Of a stretch of DNA of 64,000 nucleotides, positions 13,358-25,548 are shown piece after piece. The translations under genes were made by a program, and so were the position numbers. How positions within the stretch are numbered: position 1 is the stretch's first letter; every line of letters starts with the position of its first letter. This DNA is from Botryotinia globosa (Eukaryota; Ascomycota; Leotiomycetes; Helotiales; Sclerotiniaceae). The notes under the pieces are model-generated. The model saw only the letters and a program-made list of their open reading frames with translations. It ran no database searches and was not told the DNA's origin. The DNA lies in NCBI GenBank assembly GCA_014898425.1, contig RCSZ01000005.1:1302001-1366000 (forward strand), read 5' to 3'.

Positions 13358-15130
13358 ATGCTGTCGACGATTTTAGTGGCCACTTTGGTCACGACATTTA
13401 CTTCATTATATTTACTCGTCATTCGACCTACAAAGCAACAGGGCCAGATACCTCGCGTCGGCAAGAAACCAGGACTCTTGGGAAACACATCCGATAGCCA
13501 TTTCTTCAAACATAGCTTGGAGCTCATTGAAGAAGGGTATTCAAAGGTATAGGCCAATCCTTTGAGTATTATTTCCATCCATGTTTCTGACACGTGAATA
13601 GTACAAAGATTCTGTGTATTCATTATGGACGACAGATATGGATCGAGTCATTGTTTCTCGAAAGTTCATGAAAGATTTCAGTGTTCTTCCAAGAAAACAA
13701 GTGCGTCTTACTGCATCGGTTCGACACGCTGGTCCATATACTGGCTTCGATATTGCGGAGGAAAGTGACCTGCAGTTCCTTGTTTGTGCAGGGCAACTCT
13801 CTCAAAATATAGGTAATGAATGCTAGCTCTCATTAATTTACATAACTCGCTTACAATTGAAAGGGCGCCTTGCTCAGCCTACATGCGATGAGATATTATT
13901 TAGAATAAACTCGAAACTCGAGAAGACTGAGAGCAAAGATGGTGTGTGTAGAGCTTATATGCCTATATATATAACATACCTAGTGATCAGCTTGATTGAC
14001 AGATTGCCAGGCAATTATAGCTTTCCGCTGTTCGGTCTCGCCATTGAACTTATTACCAGCGCCAGTGCTCGTGCTTTTGTTGGACCGGAGCTATGTAGAG
14101 ATCCAGAATGGTTGGCTACCGCAACCGGTTACACTATAGAGTGAGTTGAAGATCGTCTTTCTCGCTTGTCTGCCAATTAATGTCATTCATAGCTCCGGGA
14201 ATGTAGCTACCGATCTCAAGAAGCACTATAGACTTCTCCACCCTATCATTGCTCCTTTCCTTAAATCCTACAAACAGATCCGCAATCGGTTTTCTGTGGC
14301 CCGCAAGCTTCTACTTCCACTCATACAGGAGCGCAGGTCAACTACTTCGAAAGAGCATCCGGATATGGTACAATGGCTAATCGACTCTGCTCGTGGGCCT
14401 GATGCAGAAATAGACAAACTAGTAACACGTATGCTTTTTCTCAACGCAGCTGCGATACATACAACGGCAGAGGTCGCGACAAACGCCATACTAGATCTCT
14501 GTGCTAGACCGGAAGACCTGAAAACTTTGAAGGAGGAATTGTCAATGGTAACCGAAGAAGCTGAAGATGCCGATATCACTGTTCGGACGCTATCTTCTCT
14601 TAAGAAGATGGATAGTTTCATAAAGGAATCACACCGCGTGAATACTCTTGGCTTAAGTATGACCACCAACACAACTATAGAAGTCGCAATGTCTAACATA
14701 TGTTTCTTGTCCAGTGACTTTCAATCGTCAACTTGCAGTACCTGTAACGCTCTCAAATGGAGTGACTCTGCCCAAAAATACATACATCTCGATGACCCAT
14801 TACCTTATCAACAAAGATCCCGAGCTATACCCCTCTGCAAATACGTTTGACCCTTTGAGATTTTACACACAACGGCAAGAACCAGGTCAAGAGGAGCGAT
14901 ATCAATTCTCTTCTTTGAGCTCAGAGAATCCATCTTGGGGCGTAGGAAAGTTTGCTTGCCCGGGCCGTTTCTGGGCGAGTGCTCAAATCAAATTATTGCT
15001 GATGGTTCTCTTAAACGAGTTTGAGATCAGCTATCCGGAGGGGCAGACAGAACGCCCACAAAATGTAGTCAAAGGCGAAAAGAATCAAGTCAGTGTGAGT
15101 CAGCGAATTATTTTGAGAAGAAAAAATTGA
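13358..15130 (+). CDS. Cytochrome P450, ent-kaurene-oxidase-like (CYP503-like), first copy
   Basis: The spliced model is join(13358..13546, 13602..13812, 13864..13941, 14011..14140, 14193..14656, 14715..15130), 495 aa. An N-terminal membrane anchor (about residues 4-22) is followed by the P450 fold. Visible motifs are the I-helix AAAIHTTA, where His replaces the usual acid as in CYP503-type enzymes; the K-helix KESHR; and the heme loop WGVGKFACPGR, with Cys439 as the thiolate ligand. It is a microsomal monooxygenase that probably oxidises the diterpene made by the divergent cyclase; the site of oxidation is inferred only by analogy to fungal ent-kaurene oxidase. Intron 3 (13942-14010) is a multiple of three and has no stop, so retention would stay in frame; splicing is preferred because it restores the family alignment. 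The 3' end is convergent with the MFS gene. Confidence 0.88.
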
Positions 15131-15432
15131 AAGGCGTGTAATTATATTGTTCTATGGCTATCAAACATGAAATGGTGGATAAAAGCACAAACTAAATATC
15201 GAGAGAATTGAATAGGAGGAAATGAGCCTTTATAATTTTGAACGCCGCACAATATCAAAAAACACAATTTTACTTTTAAGGGGGTCTTTAGGCATATGAT
15301 GATTTTCTCTCAACTTTCTTTTACCTGAGCTGTATCCTGATAAGCTAGCACGCCCCGATGTTCACCAAGAAGATGTGAATGATGGCCTAGCAATTACCAC
15401 GTACACTTCTTCAATCTACCAAAGCTTCTTAG
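15131..15432. other. Convergent 3' intergenic region
   Basis: About 300 bp lie between the tail-to-tail first P450 and the MFS transporter. I see only AT-rich sequence with possible polyadenylation signals and no gene. Confidence 0.6.
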
Positions 15433-17867
15433 GCTACAGTGTAGTCATTAGCAAAAGGACAGCCTGTGAGTATGTGGAAAATCTCCGATGGATGTGAGGC
15501 AAACATACGGTGAAGAATATTGAGAGTGCCAGAGACAGAGCTGCTGCTGCATAAATGAGGATATACCTAAATATTCTTAGCTTCTAATTTGACCGAATAC
15601 GTGGAAGATTATACTCACGTATCTTTCAGAGCATCAACAATTATGGTGAGAACCTCCTCAGTCTGCACCTCATTAAGCTGATAATCAAGACCACCGCCAA
15701 TTTGTGTGATTAGATTGCTCAATTGCGAAGCTGAGAAGGATGGCACTATTTGCCGCACTCGAGGTAGTGAAACATTCTGAAATATGGCTCCAGCAATTGC
15801 AAGACCGAGTGTGGTTCCGGTGAGTTGCGCTATATTGAAAGGGTGATTAGCACAATTGGTCAGCAATGAAGGAATTTTCTTACCAATTAGCATGAGAGAT
15901 ATTGCGCGGTGAATATCGGTCGAGGGCACTAATCTTTGTGCTACTGCAAAACCTGCTTGGCCATAGCAGCCCGTTCCTACTCCAGATAGGACCTGAAGTC
16001 CGTATATGACAGCATCAGATGTGGTGATGTTGATACGACCTAACATACAAGTCAAGTCAATATGGCTTTCATTGGTATATCAGGAGAAGGTATAAGGACA
16101 AATCATACTCAGAAAGACACCAGCGAGAATGTTCAAAATACTTCCGGCGATATACCATGGCTGATACCATCCTAGCTTTCCCATAAGACGTCCACGAATG
16201 GCACTAGAAGTCACCCAGAAGCATATCAAAGGAAGCGTTTTGACTCCGGCTCGGAGAGCAGAATCTCCCTTTGAAAGTAATGACATTAGTGGAAAGATAC
16301 AAGATTAGAGGGGGGGGTTGCAATATACCTTAGCTAATTGGAAGAAAACCGGGATATAGTATAACGGAACAGGTACTATAAGTGCAACGGCAACTACGAG
16401 ATGTAAGCGATTATCTGGAATAGATATAAGATATCCTTACCTTGACACACAAAGCATATGATCATATCCTTTGTCTTGAGAAGATGTATCGGTAGCACGC
16501 GAAGCGCCTGAGTAGTCAAGAAATTGAAGTGCTGTTGCAAGAAGAGAGCAATGAATAATACTCCAGAAATTACAAACAAAGCAGTAATTTGCCAGCTGTG
16601 CCAAGGATATAGTGTGCCTCCAAAATTGATAGCTATGATACCAGCAACGAAAGCACCGCAGCTCAATACACTACCCACCCAATCTATCGTTTGGATTTTA
16701 GAAAGAAAGGATTCCGTTGGACGAGGAGTGTACGATGGTATTATGAAGAGGTACACCGGAATAAAAATGCAAACCACGGGTGCATTGATATAGAATCCCT
16801 AGAAAATATGAGCCTAGTAGAAAGTCTAATCAGCAAAACCTACCCATCTCCAAGTTGCAGAACTATCCGTAAAGGCACCTCCAATCAGGGGTCCAATAAC
16901 AGATCCGAATCCCCAGACCAAAGCACTTCGCAAATCGTTAGTTGACACCAAAAGCATCTATTGAAGCACCTACAGATATCCCATATATTCTGTTGTTTCC
17001 TTGGGGCTAGTGTTGACCGATATCAACGTGAGAGCCCCAAGATACATTCCAGTGCCCTTTTGAAGTGGTCAGTGATGGCCAGTAGGAGAACGATGTGTTA
17101 CATACACCAACTCCTCCTATCACACGACCAAAAATCAGCGCGGTCATATTCGGAGCTGCACCACATATGATGGAGCCGACGACGAAAAGTAACGAGAACT
17201 TCCAGTGTCAGAATTTTATAGTGGAAGAGCGTCATCATCAAGGTGCAAACCGCTATGTACAAGACCTTGGCGTTGAAGGACGCAAAGAGCTTCCCATTAA
17301 CTAATGCCGTGGCCGTTCCCGCCATCAAGAAACTTAGAAAATGTCAGATAGCTCATCTTTAGGGGTTGCACAAGACTCATATTACCCCACGGAAATCCAT
17401 GGTAAATTTTGAACTTCACCGAAATCTTTGACGATGACCTACACAATATGGTGTAAGTTTGACACATGGTACTTGTTGGCTTTGGTAGAACATACAGGTT
17501 GAATCACAGCTACTATTGTATTGTCGATGGCATAGAAGCAAAGATTCGAGAGAATGGCGACAACCAGTAGGACCCACTAAACGGTATACTCTCGTCAGTC
17601 CCCGCACTATTATTCAGGCATGGCCTTAGGGTCTATTTGAAGGAAACGACTTGACAATACTTTGATCCCATGTATAGTTCTTTGTCTTTCTGGCAATTTC
17701 ACAGGCTGACTTGATTCGGTCTCGAGTTTTGTATCATGGTCCTGTTTTTCATCTCCCGTAGGCACTGTTGCTGCTGCTTTCTCTTCGTCGACTGTCGTCA
17801 TAACCGGTTGATGGTTATCTTTGACGGCACTAGAAGCTCTCGGCGCGCCCGTTGGATCGGATTCCAT
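15433..17867 (-). CDS. MFS drug/metabolite exporter, DHA2-like with about 14 TM segments
   Basis: The fourteen-exon model on the minus strand is 17867-17661, 17576-17496, 17438-17386, 17332-17251, 17198-17106, 17056-16975, 16926-16844, 16798-16441, 16393-16329, 16268-16109, 16039-15884, 15829-15619, 15566-15509, 15462-15433, giving 572 aa. A polar N-terminus of about 69 residues precedes a membrane domain. Motifs include LCFYAIDNTIVAVIQP in TM1, PNMTALIFGRVIGGVGG, and the antiporter motif C, WGFGSVIGPLIGGAF. These mark an efflux carrier of the toxin/metabolite pump type. In this setting it probably exports the diterpenoid or protects the producer. A possible upstream exon at 17955 (MTAATPQ) could extend the start. 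The donor after exon 4 (GTTTGC) is weak. The gene is divergent from the second P450. Confidence 0.85.
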
Positions 17868-18966
17868 GATCTCTAGACTGGCGATTGTACAGGGTAAGAG
17901 AAGTCAGTGAAAGTACTGGCAGCTAGCTCACTTGAGGTGTGGCCGCAGTCATTTTGGCTTTTTATTTCTATAGACACCGATACTTTCTGTCTATCCCATT
18001 TCTAGTAGGTAGTACCAAGTTGGAAGCATGTTGGAAAGTGCTGGGGTTGCGGTCCAACAGAATTTGTAGAATACGACATGGGGTAATTTTGGGTCGATAT
18101 ATCCCTTGATCGCTCGCAAGTTCGTTTATATCCACGTCTGTAACCCACTAGAAATTTGATTTGCTGTACTCAAAATGATTGTGTCTTTCATACTGTACAA
18201 GGTGAGCACTAGCAAGGAGGCTTTCGGCTGTAACTTGTAAGATTCATGTATTTCCTTTTAACCAATCGGATTTTGCAAAATACTCCGTGATGGAGATTGC
18301 ACTATGATGACGTTATATATATCTCGGTAGGTAGGTAGGTAGGTATATGTAGAGAATATTTGCCGAATTCCGCACTTTCTCTAATTACTGTGTCCACTGT
18401 GTTTTCAATATTTTGTGCCAAGTCAGAAAAAGTTACGACACAAATGAATATGATTATAGAAGTATTGAGATATGAGTATTTTCGACGTATAGTTAGTTGT
18501 ATTTGCGTAACTTGATGTGTCTTTTTTTGTTCCTACGAAGTCATCAAATTTCCATACGAACCAGGTATACACACTAGGCTAGGCGAGTAGTTACATTCGC
18601 AAACATAGTACATATTCAAACGACACCGACACATGACAATTTCGATTCATGAGAACCTGGAAGTATCCTTGTTAGTCGCGCATAAAGATACTACTGTCAC
18701 TGCAGGAGATGAATGCATATGTATGTCTTATCAGTGCCTCATTCTATCACATTGCGAAGGATTCGTGCATTGGCAGCAAAGTCATGGAGCAGGTGCTAGA
18801 TTGGGACAGTAAGAATAAGAACCTTGGGATTGAAGATATTGCTAGCTAAGAGATGTAAAGTGCGGGGGGGGGCATTAGAGGCGAAGGTCCGTTTATATGC
18901 TATTGAGTGGAATCACTGGACTTCTTGAGATATAGACCGATCAGAGAGTTGACGATTTCAATTAAA
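17868..18966. promoter_or_regulatory. Divergent promoter region of the MFS exporter and second P450
   Basis: About 1.1 kb lie between the divergent starts. A perfect 12-bp palindrome ATTTTGCAAAAT (18270-18281) sits between CGG (18267-18269) and CCG (18285-18287), with a CCAAT box just before it. This is a candidate operator but is unproven. A short (GGTA)n run occurs near 18330. No gene is seen. Confidence 0.4.
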
Positions 18967-20844
18967 ATGGCCCTCATAGAGTTCACTGGTTATGATGAGG
19001 CTGCAACAACAAAACCGGTATTGGCACTGGTCGCAGTCTGTGGCATTCTATTAGGCTCGTGGCTCAGGGCTGTGCTCTTTCCCCATGGCAATGCTGCGGT
19101 GAAAGCTCCTATTGTTGGCCTGAGATGGGCCTACCCCGCGAGGGTTCAGTATCTCAACAACGCAATGAACCTCCTTCAAGAAGGATATCGTCAGGTAAGG
19201 CCTGTATCTGGTCCATCGATGACACTGTGAACCACTGTTCTGATAACCTTTACTTAGTACAAAGATCAATTCTTCAAAATAAATGGAAATGACATGTTAG
19301 TTGTGCCCAACAAGTATGTCAATGAGCTTCGAGCCATTCCGGAAGAAAAACTCAGCTCCATGGTTGCAAATATTGAGGCAAGTCACCCATGCAGTTTTTA
19401 GTAGTCCAGACTGCAGTCCAACAATCACAAGTTTTCACTATCTAAATCCGATCAGATGATTCAAATAGTATGAAATGTCAAATTTCCTTTGAATAGTAAC
19501 CCGCTTTCAACTGTTGGACGCAAAGTATTGACCTTTATGCAGAATTTCCAAGGCAACTATAACACTATCGATATCTTGCTGCGTGGTAACCTTCACACTC
19601 ATGCCATTCATACACGACTTACCCCTAAGCTGGGGCTCTTTGTGCCTTTGATATGTGAAGAAATGAAATGGGCATTGACGCAAGAGATACCTCCGTGCAA
19701 AGGTTCGGCTTCTTCAAACCATTTTCACTTCATCTGCTATCACACACTAACGTTTGCCAGATAAATGGGTTTCCGTACTTGGGTTTGACACCGTAGTAAA
19801 GTTGGTTGTGCATGATTTCGCACGAATATCAGTTGCCTCCTTGGAGCGCAACAAGGAATGGATGGAAATTCAAAGAATGTTCCCGGAGAACGTCTTCCGA
19901 GTTGCAATTCAAATGAGAGTCATCCCACCCTACCTTAAACGCATCTCATCATATCTCATGCCCGCTAGTTGGGCCGTCTCTCGGAATCTTCACAACGCGC
20001 AAAGACTAATCACACCCATTGTGGAAGAGCGCAGGCGAATGGAAACAGTGAAAGATCCAGATTACAAACCACCAAATGATTTTCTGCAATGGTTAATGGA
20101 TGAGGCGTGGAACGAGCGGGATGGACAAGCGGCAGAGCTAGTTCATAGACTACTTGTTTTGGCATTGGCGTCTGTTCATACAACCTCTATGACGGCAACT
20201 CAGGTTCTTTATGACATTATTGCTCATCCAGAATACCTCGAGCCACTTCGTGAAGAGATCTTGCAAGCTCTAAAGGAAGATGGCGGTTGGCAGAAGACGA
20301 CGCTCACAAAAATGAGGAAGCTTGACAGTTTCATGAAAGAGTCGCAACGACTAAACGGTCCCAGTCTTAGTAAGTTTTTATGTAGTTGCTTTATGAAAAC
20401 ACGTTTCTAACGCGGTTAGTTGGTTTCAAACGTGCTGCAATGGAAGACATAACGCTTTCCGACGGCACAGTACTTCCAAAGGGTGTTCATATGGTAGTGC
20501 CTGTCGTGCCGATTTCTCTCGAGTCTGTAACTCCCGATCCTGGTGTTTTCCAAGGGTTTCGCTTCTATTACGAGAGGCAAAAGCCGGGACAAAGCAGCCT
20601 TCATCAATTCGCCATGACTGATAAGAACAACATGCATTTTGGCCATGGAAAATACTCCTGTCCTGGCAGATTTTTTGCAGCACATGCCATCAAAATCCTG
20701 ATTGCTCATCTTATTCTCAACTACGATTTCAAATTTCCCGAAGGCAAATCGCGACCAGGAAATTTGTTAGCTCATGAGTATTGTTTTCCAGACCCTACAG
20801 CACACATTTTGGTGAAGGAACGAGATAGCCCCTGGAGTATATGA
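18967..20844 (+). CDS. Cytochrome P450, ent-kaurene-oxidase-like (CYP503-like), second copy
   Basis: The spliced model is join(18967..19194, 19258..19377, 19543..19702, 19761..20369, 20420..20844), 513 aa. An N-terminal anchor (about residues 20-38) leads into motifs LALASVHTTSMT (I helix), KESQRLN (K helix) and FGHGKYSCPGRFFA (heme loop, Cys453), all close to fungal ent-kaurene oxidase (P450-4 of the gibberellin pathway). It is therefore the best candidate for the first oxidation of the cyclase product. Intron 2 (19378-19542) is 165 nt, begins with GC rather than GT (GAG/GCAAGT), and contains a repeat shared with the Myb gene intron. The start was chosen at AAAATGGCC; a frame extending upstream to 18907 adds 20 residues without an obvious role. 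The enzyme is related to, but clearly diverged from, the first P450. Confidence 0.9.
19403..19525. repeat. Introner-like/MITE-like element in P450 intron (copy B)
   Basis: Lying inside the GC-AG intron, this segment repeats 7159-7180 exactly at 19403-19424 and diverges through 19494. An inverted counterpart of the left end (CTGTTGGACGCAAAG, 19511-19525) is more eroded than in copy A. Where the copies differ, A usually has C or G and B has T or A, which fits deamination-type decay (RIP-like) but does not prove it. Confidence 0.55.
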
Positions 20845-22995
20845 TTGCGTCTCATTTTCAATTGACATACCGAATTTCTCTTGTCGTTTGCATATGTTTT
20901 GGAGGATGAACTGATTCTTAAGATCGAATGTCCCTAATCATTCTATCTAGATTTGAATTTCAAATACTTAGGAACCTACCTTAGTGCTTTCTGGAATTAA
21001 GTCCAACTCAACTCTGAAAATAATAAAGCATTCTCATTTGTGCGACTACACTCACATTTCTAGATTAAAAATAGACTTGGTGGTGAACAAAAACTCTTGA
21101 TCGTTAATATTAACCATTTCTACTCTATCGGGGTTTGCTTGGAGAGGCAATTCTAACAGCTTTACCTTCCTATTTCATGGACTACATCATGAAGAGGAAC
21201 ATGAACAGCAACGCATTTAAGATCGTAAATGGATAGCCATTAAGAAGTCTTTCCTGAAAAGCTGACACAAATTTCGAGGGATTACTCCAGAAAACTAAAC
21301 GGGGCTTTCTCAAGCCGACGTCGAACAATCAGATATCTAAGCAATCAAACTTTCTCGAGACCCCAGCGGAAGGATGAATTGATAAATCTTATGTGAGATT
21401 TTAATCTGTTATCCGACAACCCATGTAGATCCTTTCTGAGAGTTTTACTGGCTAGGATAATGCACGGGGGGGCAGGACAAAAAACCCAGACGATCAAAAA
21501 CATTTCGCTCTTTTCAATGTTCGATGTTAAATTGAGCAATCATTCATTTGAGATGAAATTTGAGAAGTTTCGTATATTTAAGGGGATTCAAAATGTAATA
21601 TAACATGAAGATTGATATCGTCAGAAGATATCGAAATACACGTGTTCCAAGCATATGGTTCTATTTAAGTGATTTAGTCTACCGGGATTTCGCCTATGAA
21701 GGGGGGTGGGGGTGGGGTTGGGGTTGAGCATTGAGCCCTGAACAAGTGCAGACTTCTGTCTCTTGATACTTTCGAATACATCCGGAACGTCTCGGCGCAC
21801 TTTCAAGTATTTTCCGAGCGGAAAAAGAGATTCAAAAAAATGTGCCTCTGCGGGTTCTCAAATTTTCATAGTCAGAAAATCGGAGATTCAAACAAATTCG
21901 ATATGAACAATCGCATCGTGCTTCCTCCTAAAATTGCCGGAATTGGGAGTAGGGATTAGACAAATGAAACACTCAATCACAGCCCTCAGCATTTGAACTC
22001 GTCTATATCTAAATCAATCGAATCCTATCACATTTCTACCTTGTCGGTACTGTACTCGTAAAGTTGAACCTGGAAACAGCCCGCCCTGGAAAAAATTGGC
22101 GCTTAAAATCTGCCCTTCCTCGCCTCGGCGGTTCATCTATTCTGTAGTAGTAGTTCTTCAGCAATAAACTATATACCAGGATGGATGACATACCAATAAC
22201 GATACTATAGCATATAAGCACTAATGCACAGACTATCGAAGTACGTATTGCGACCTTCTAGTATGTACATATATGAAGTTAATTTTCCTACTAAATACAT
22301 GCACTGCGCCGTCAGATGTAGCGCCGTCAGATTTTTTCAATCTACAACAGCAAATAGATACATATGCTGCGCTGCTTCAATTTAACCGCCTGAACGGTAA
22401 ATTCCTTAACACATGCATGACTACTCTATTACAAGGTGGTAATGATATGGTCAGATATGATCTATTCTCAGCTCAAGTAATTATTGCCATCTAGACATCC
22501 CATTTACTGCAAGCGGAAACAGGAGGCACATGATTACACAGGCTGATTTCCAGGGTCATCATCTCATCATTGGATAGATACGATACCACGCACTGCTGCC
22601 ACCATTACTAAAGATTTATGGCTTAGCCACTAGCTATTTTCTCACGCGTGTTACTATTGGAGGGCTACATGGATCGATATCGTATCTTTCTACTTAGATA
22701 CATTCATGATTACCGAATCTTACGGTATCACGAATTTCCGAAGTTGTATGTCCAACTACCACCCTCCATCAGCCTTTGAAGGGGGCTTTCTTGAAACCAT
22801 GGCAAAAGATTTGAGATGAAGGATCTCTACATTTGAATTTTGAAGTCTTCAATTATGCAATCAAGAATGAGAAATCGGATCATATGAACTCTGTATAATA
22901 CACGCACCGGAACCACCAAGACATCTACAACAAGCTGATTGAGTCCACTTTGGCACAACTTTCTTTGGGCTAGCAGAGCCCGTGCGTCCCTTACA
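20845..22995. other. AT-rich gene-free stretch inside the cluster
   Basis: 2.15 kb without a recognisable gene. A 12-bp direct repeat GCGCCGTCAGAT appears near 22307 and 22321. The open frames are short and lack protein character. Confidence 0.55.
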
Positions 22996-24437
22996 ATGGC
23001 AATCTTTGACCTCATCGGTAGAGAAGGTTTCGTTGCGGCACCGGCTCCACCAGGAGTGACACCAAATTTCGACCACCCCGAAAGCAATGGCGGAATGTAC
23101 ATGGCAGGAACTCTCACAACACTATGCGTTGCATTCATCTTTGTGGTTCTTCGTCTGGCGACCAAAGTGTCTATGGCCGGAAGAAAACTAGGATGGGATG
23201 ACGGTAAGTGTCATTGTAATACTAGGCATTCTTCGGACAATACTAATGTATTTCCAGTTCTGATCGTTTTTGCGCTGGTATGACTACCAACAAGACCAAA
23301 TGCGAATTTCTTGCTTACATAATGTAGGCTTTTTCGATTGCCAGAGCCACCTGCTTCATTGTTGGTCAGTACCACTCGATCCTTCGTTGATTTGCATAAT
23401 AGCTCAGAATATTTAGACATCGAACATTATGGGATTGCGCATCATGTTTGGGACCTTCGTCTCCCACTGAACCGGAATACTTGGCTGGTAGGTTTTAGAG
23501 ATGATCAAGAAAGGCGCTCCAAATTAACGGAACGATAGCTTCATAGAATTGGGGATATAATGTGGCCCCCCGGAATCCTTTGCGCCAAAGTATCCATCTT
23601 GATGTATTATTTGTCGATTTTCAGACCAAGCAAAACCTTTCGCTGGACTGTTTATGGAACTCTGGTATTCACGATTTGTTACCTCGTCGCATCAACATTG
23701 GTGCAGATCTTTTGGTGCAACCCCGTCGCTGCGGCGTTTGGAATCAAAACCCCAGGCAAAAAGGCTGTTTGCCTAGACGGCTATGTGACTGACCTTGCAA
23801 TTGGCGCCCTGAATCTACTCACGGATATCATCATTCTTGTTCTGCCCATGCCCATGTTGTACACATTGCAGCTGAGTCGGGGACGAAAATTGGGACTGGC
23901 AGCGATATTTGCTATTGGTGGTTTGTGAGTGAATATAAATGCTACGAGAAGAACATCATTCTGACAAGAAAACAGTGCCGTGGGAGCTACTCTGGCTCGA
24001 AACGTTGAGATAGCTGTGAAACTCAAGGATAGTGACGCAGATCAAACCTGGGACGTTATGTACGAGGCCGTATGGATGTAAGCCATTCTACAATCGCGGC
24101 AAATGATACTGAACTAACAAGCACAAGATCCATCGAGTTGAACGTAACAATCATCTGTTCGTGTCTGCTGGTCTGTCCGCAACTTTTCCGCTATGTCTTG
24201 ACCAACACAAAAGTTGGACAGTCTTTACGAAGTCTTTTCGGCTCAACCCGTACAACACAGAACTCTGTAAGCAGAGGCTCTTTATCCGGATTTAATCGAC
24301 GAGGCCCACGGTCCAAACACTATTTACCACAAGATAGTGAGATTGAGCTTGATAGAAAGAGTGCTAGGAGTTTTTCTGATGAGATACCTGAAGGTGCCAT
24401 TAGAGAAACTAGAACAGTAGATCAGACCATCGTGTAG
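22996..24437 (+). CDS. Fungal rhodopsin-like integral membrane protein (Pth11-related core, no CFEM)
   Basis: The spliced model is join(22996..23203, 23258..23277, 23328..23364, 23417..23487, 23539..23924, 23976..24077, 24128..24437), 377 aa. It has the arrangement of the widespread fungal 'rhodopsin domain' membrane family: a first TM around residues 35-57 (MYMAGTLTTLCVAFIFVVLR); a WPPGILCAKVSILMYYLSIF segment; LDGYVTDLAIGALNLLTDIIIL with the following LPMPML turn; a final TM before PQLFRY; and a polar, Ser/Arg-rich tail of about 80 residues. Such proteins are often annotated as Pth11-like GPCRs, but there is no N-terminal CFEM Cys cluster here. Role unknown; it lies between cluster P450s and may be a passenger or a sensor. 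A 20-nt exon makes the model sensitive to splicing error. Confidence 0.75.
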
Positions 24438-25548
24438 AATACTCGCCCTCAGCGTAACATCAGTGGCGTGTACTGGTGGAGCTGTTCTGTAATTTTAAAA
24501 TAGTTCAACCCGAAGAATTTTTTTTATTCATGTGAAATGCGGGCTGCCAACTCTAACACCGAGGATGCTGATATTTGCCCATATGTCGAATCACAGGGCT
24601 ATTCTCATAAAAGTTAAGAAGATATTTAGATTTCTGATAAATTAAAGGCTTTTATTCAAATGATTTGGAGTTTGAGATATCGATCGCTTGATTCGATATT
24701 GAATATTGAAGAGAGCGTCCTTTTCGTGTTGGGGATTTTTTTCTTCACCCGAGTGCTTGTGCCTGGTCACGTGACTTTGATGCTCTGAATCGAAAACATC
24801 TCAGTCAGTTTGAGCTGTTGATTCTTCAAGCTGACCAACCCTAATGCATACATATCAATTTCCGAACGAATAGGTGTGTATCGTGTAATTGATGAGATAG
24901 GACGAGGAATCTAGAGACAAAAGTGTGATCGTATGATGCGCACCTGATAAAGAGATGTAATGATATTAAGCTTTAGGCGTTAGCTCGGTAGGTGGGTCAG
25001 TATGCTAGGGGGGGTAGTGACGCTAGGCTTTCCTGCCCCGAGTACACAGGAGAGGTGCAGCACTAATGCTGCTTATGAAAGTAAGCACATAACTATGAGT
25101 TGAATAGGGTGAGTGATATGCAATCCCTAAGTCTCAAAGCCGAGGGATTTAGTTCATGATTAGTGACCAAGACTTCCTCAAAAACCAGCCCAATAAGATC
25201 CTAGGTACATGTCACTGCCTGCATAATTTGAGATTACAAGGTGGTAGAGGTTCTGTTTGTCCGTCAGATGTTATATTGCTTAAGTCAAGCTTCTAGAGCT
25301 TCTTCCATGCTTTAGTCCGGGGTATTTTTCCAGGTTCTCAATCCTGGGTTTCTGCAGGAGATATTGCTATATGGCATTGACGATGCCCGCGGAGTTGCAA
25401 CAATAGTTTCATGCTAAGTGCTGTTTCCTGACGATGTGAAGATATCTGGAATAGTTTTCGGGTAGTTAGGTATGCCCACCAGAACTGTTGAACACAGACA
25501 TAGTCTGCCGATTCCCCGTGCTCTCCACCACCAGGTATAGGGTGAATA
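24438..25548. other. Intergenic region before the third P450
   Basis: 1.1 kb with one CCTAGGTA palindrome (25200-25207), the only exact copy I found in the cluster. No gene is recognised. It presumably contains the promoter of the third P450. Confidence 0.5.
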
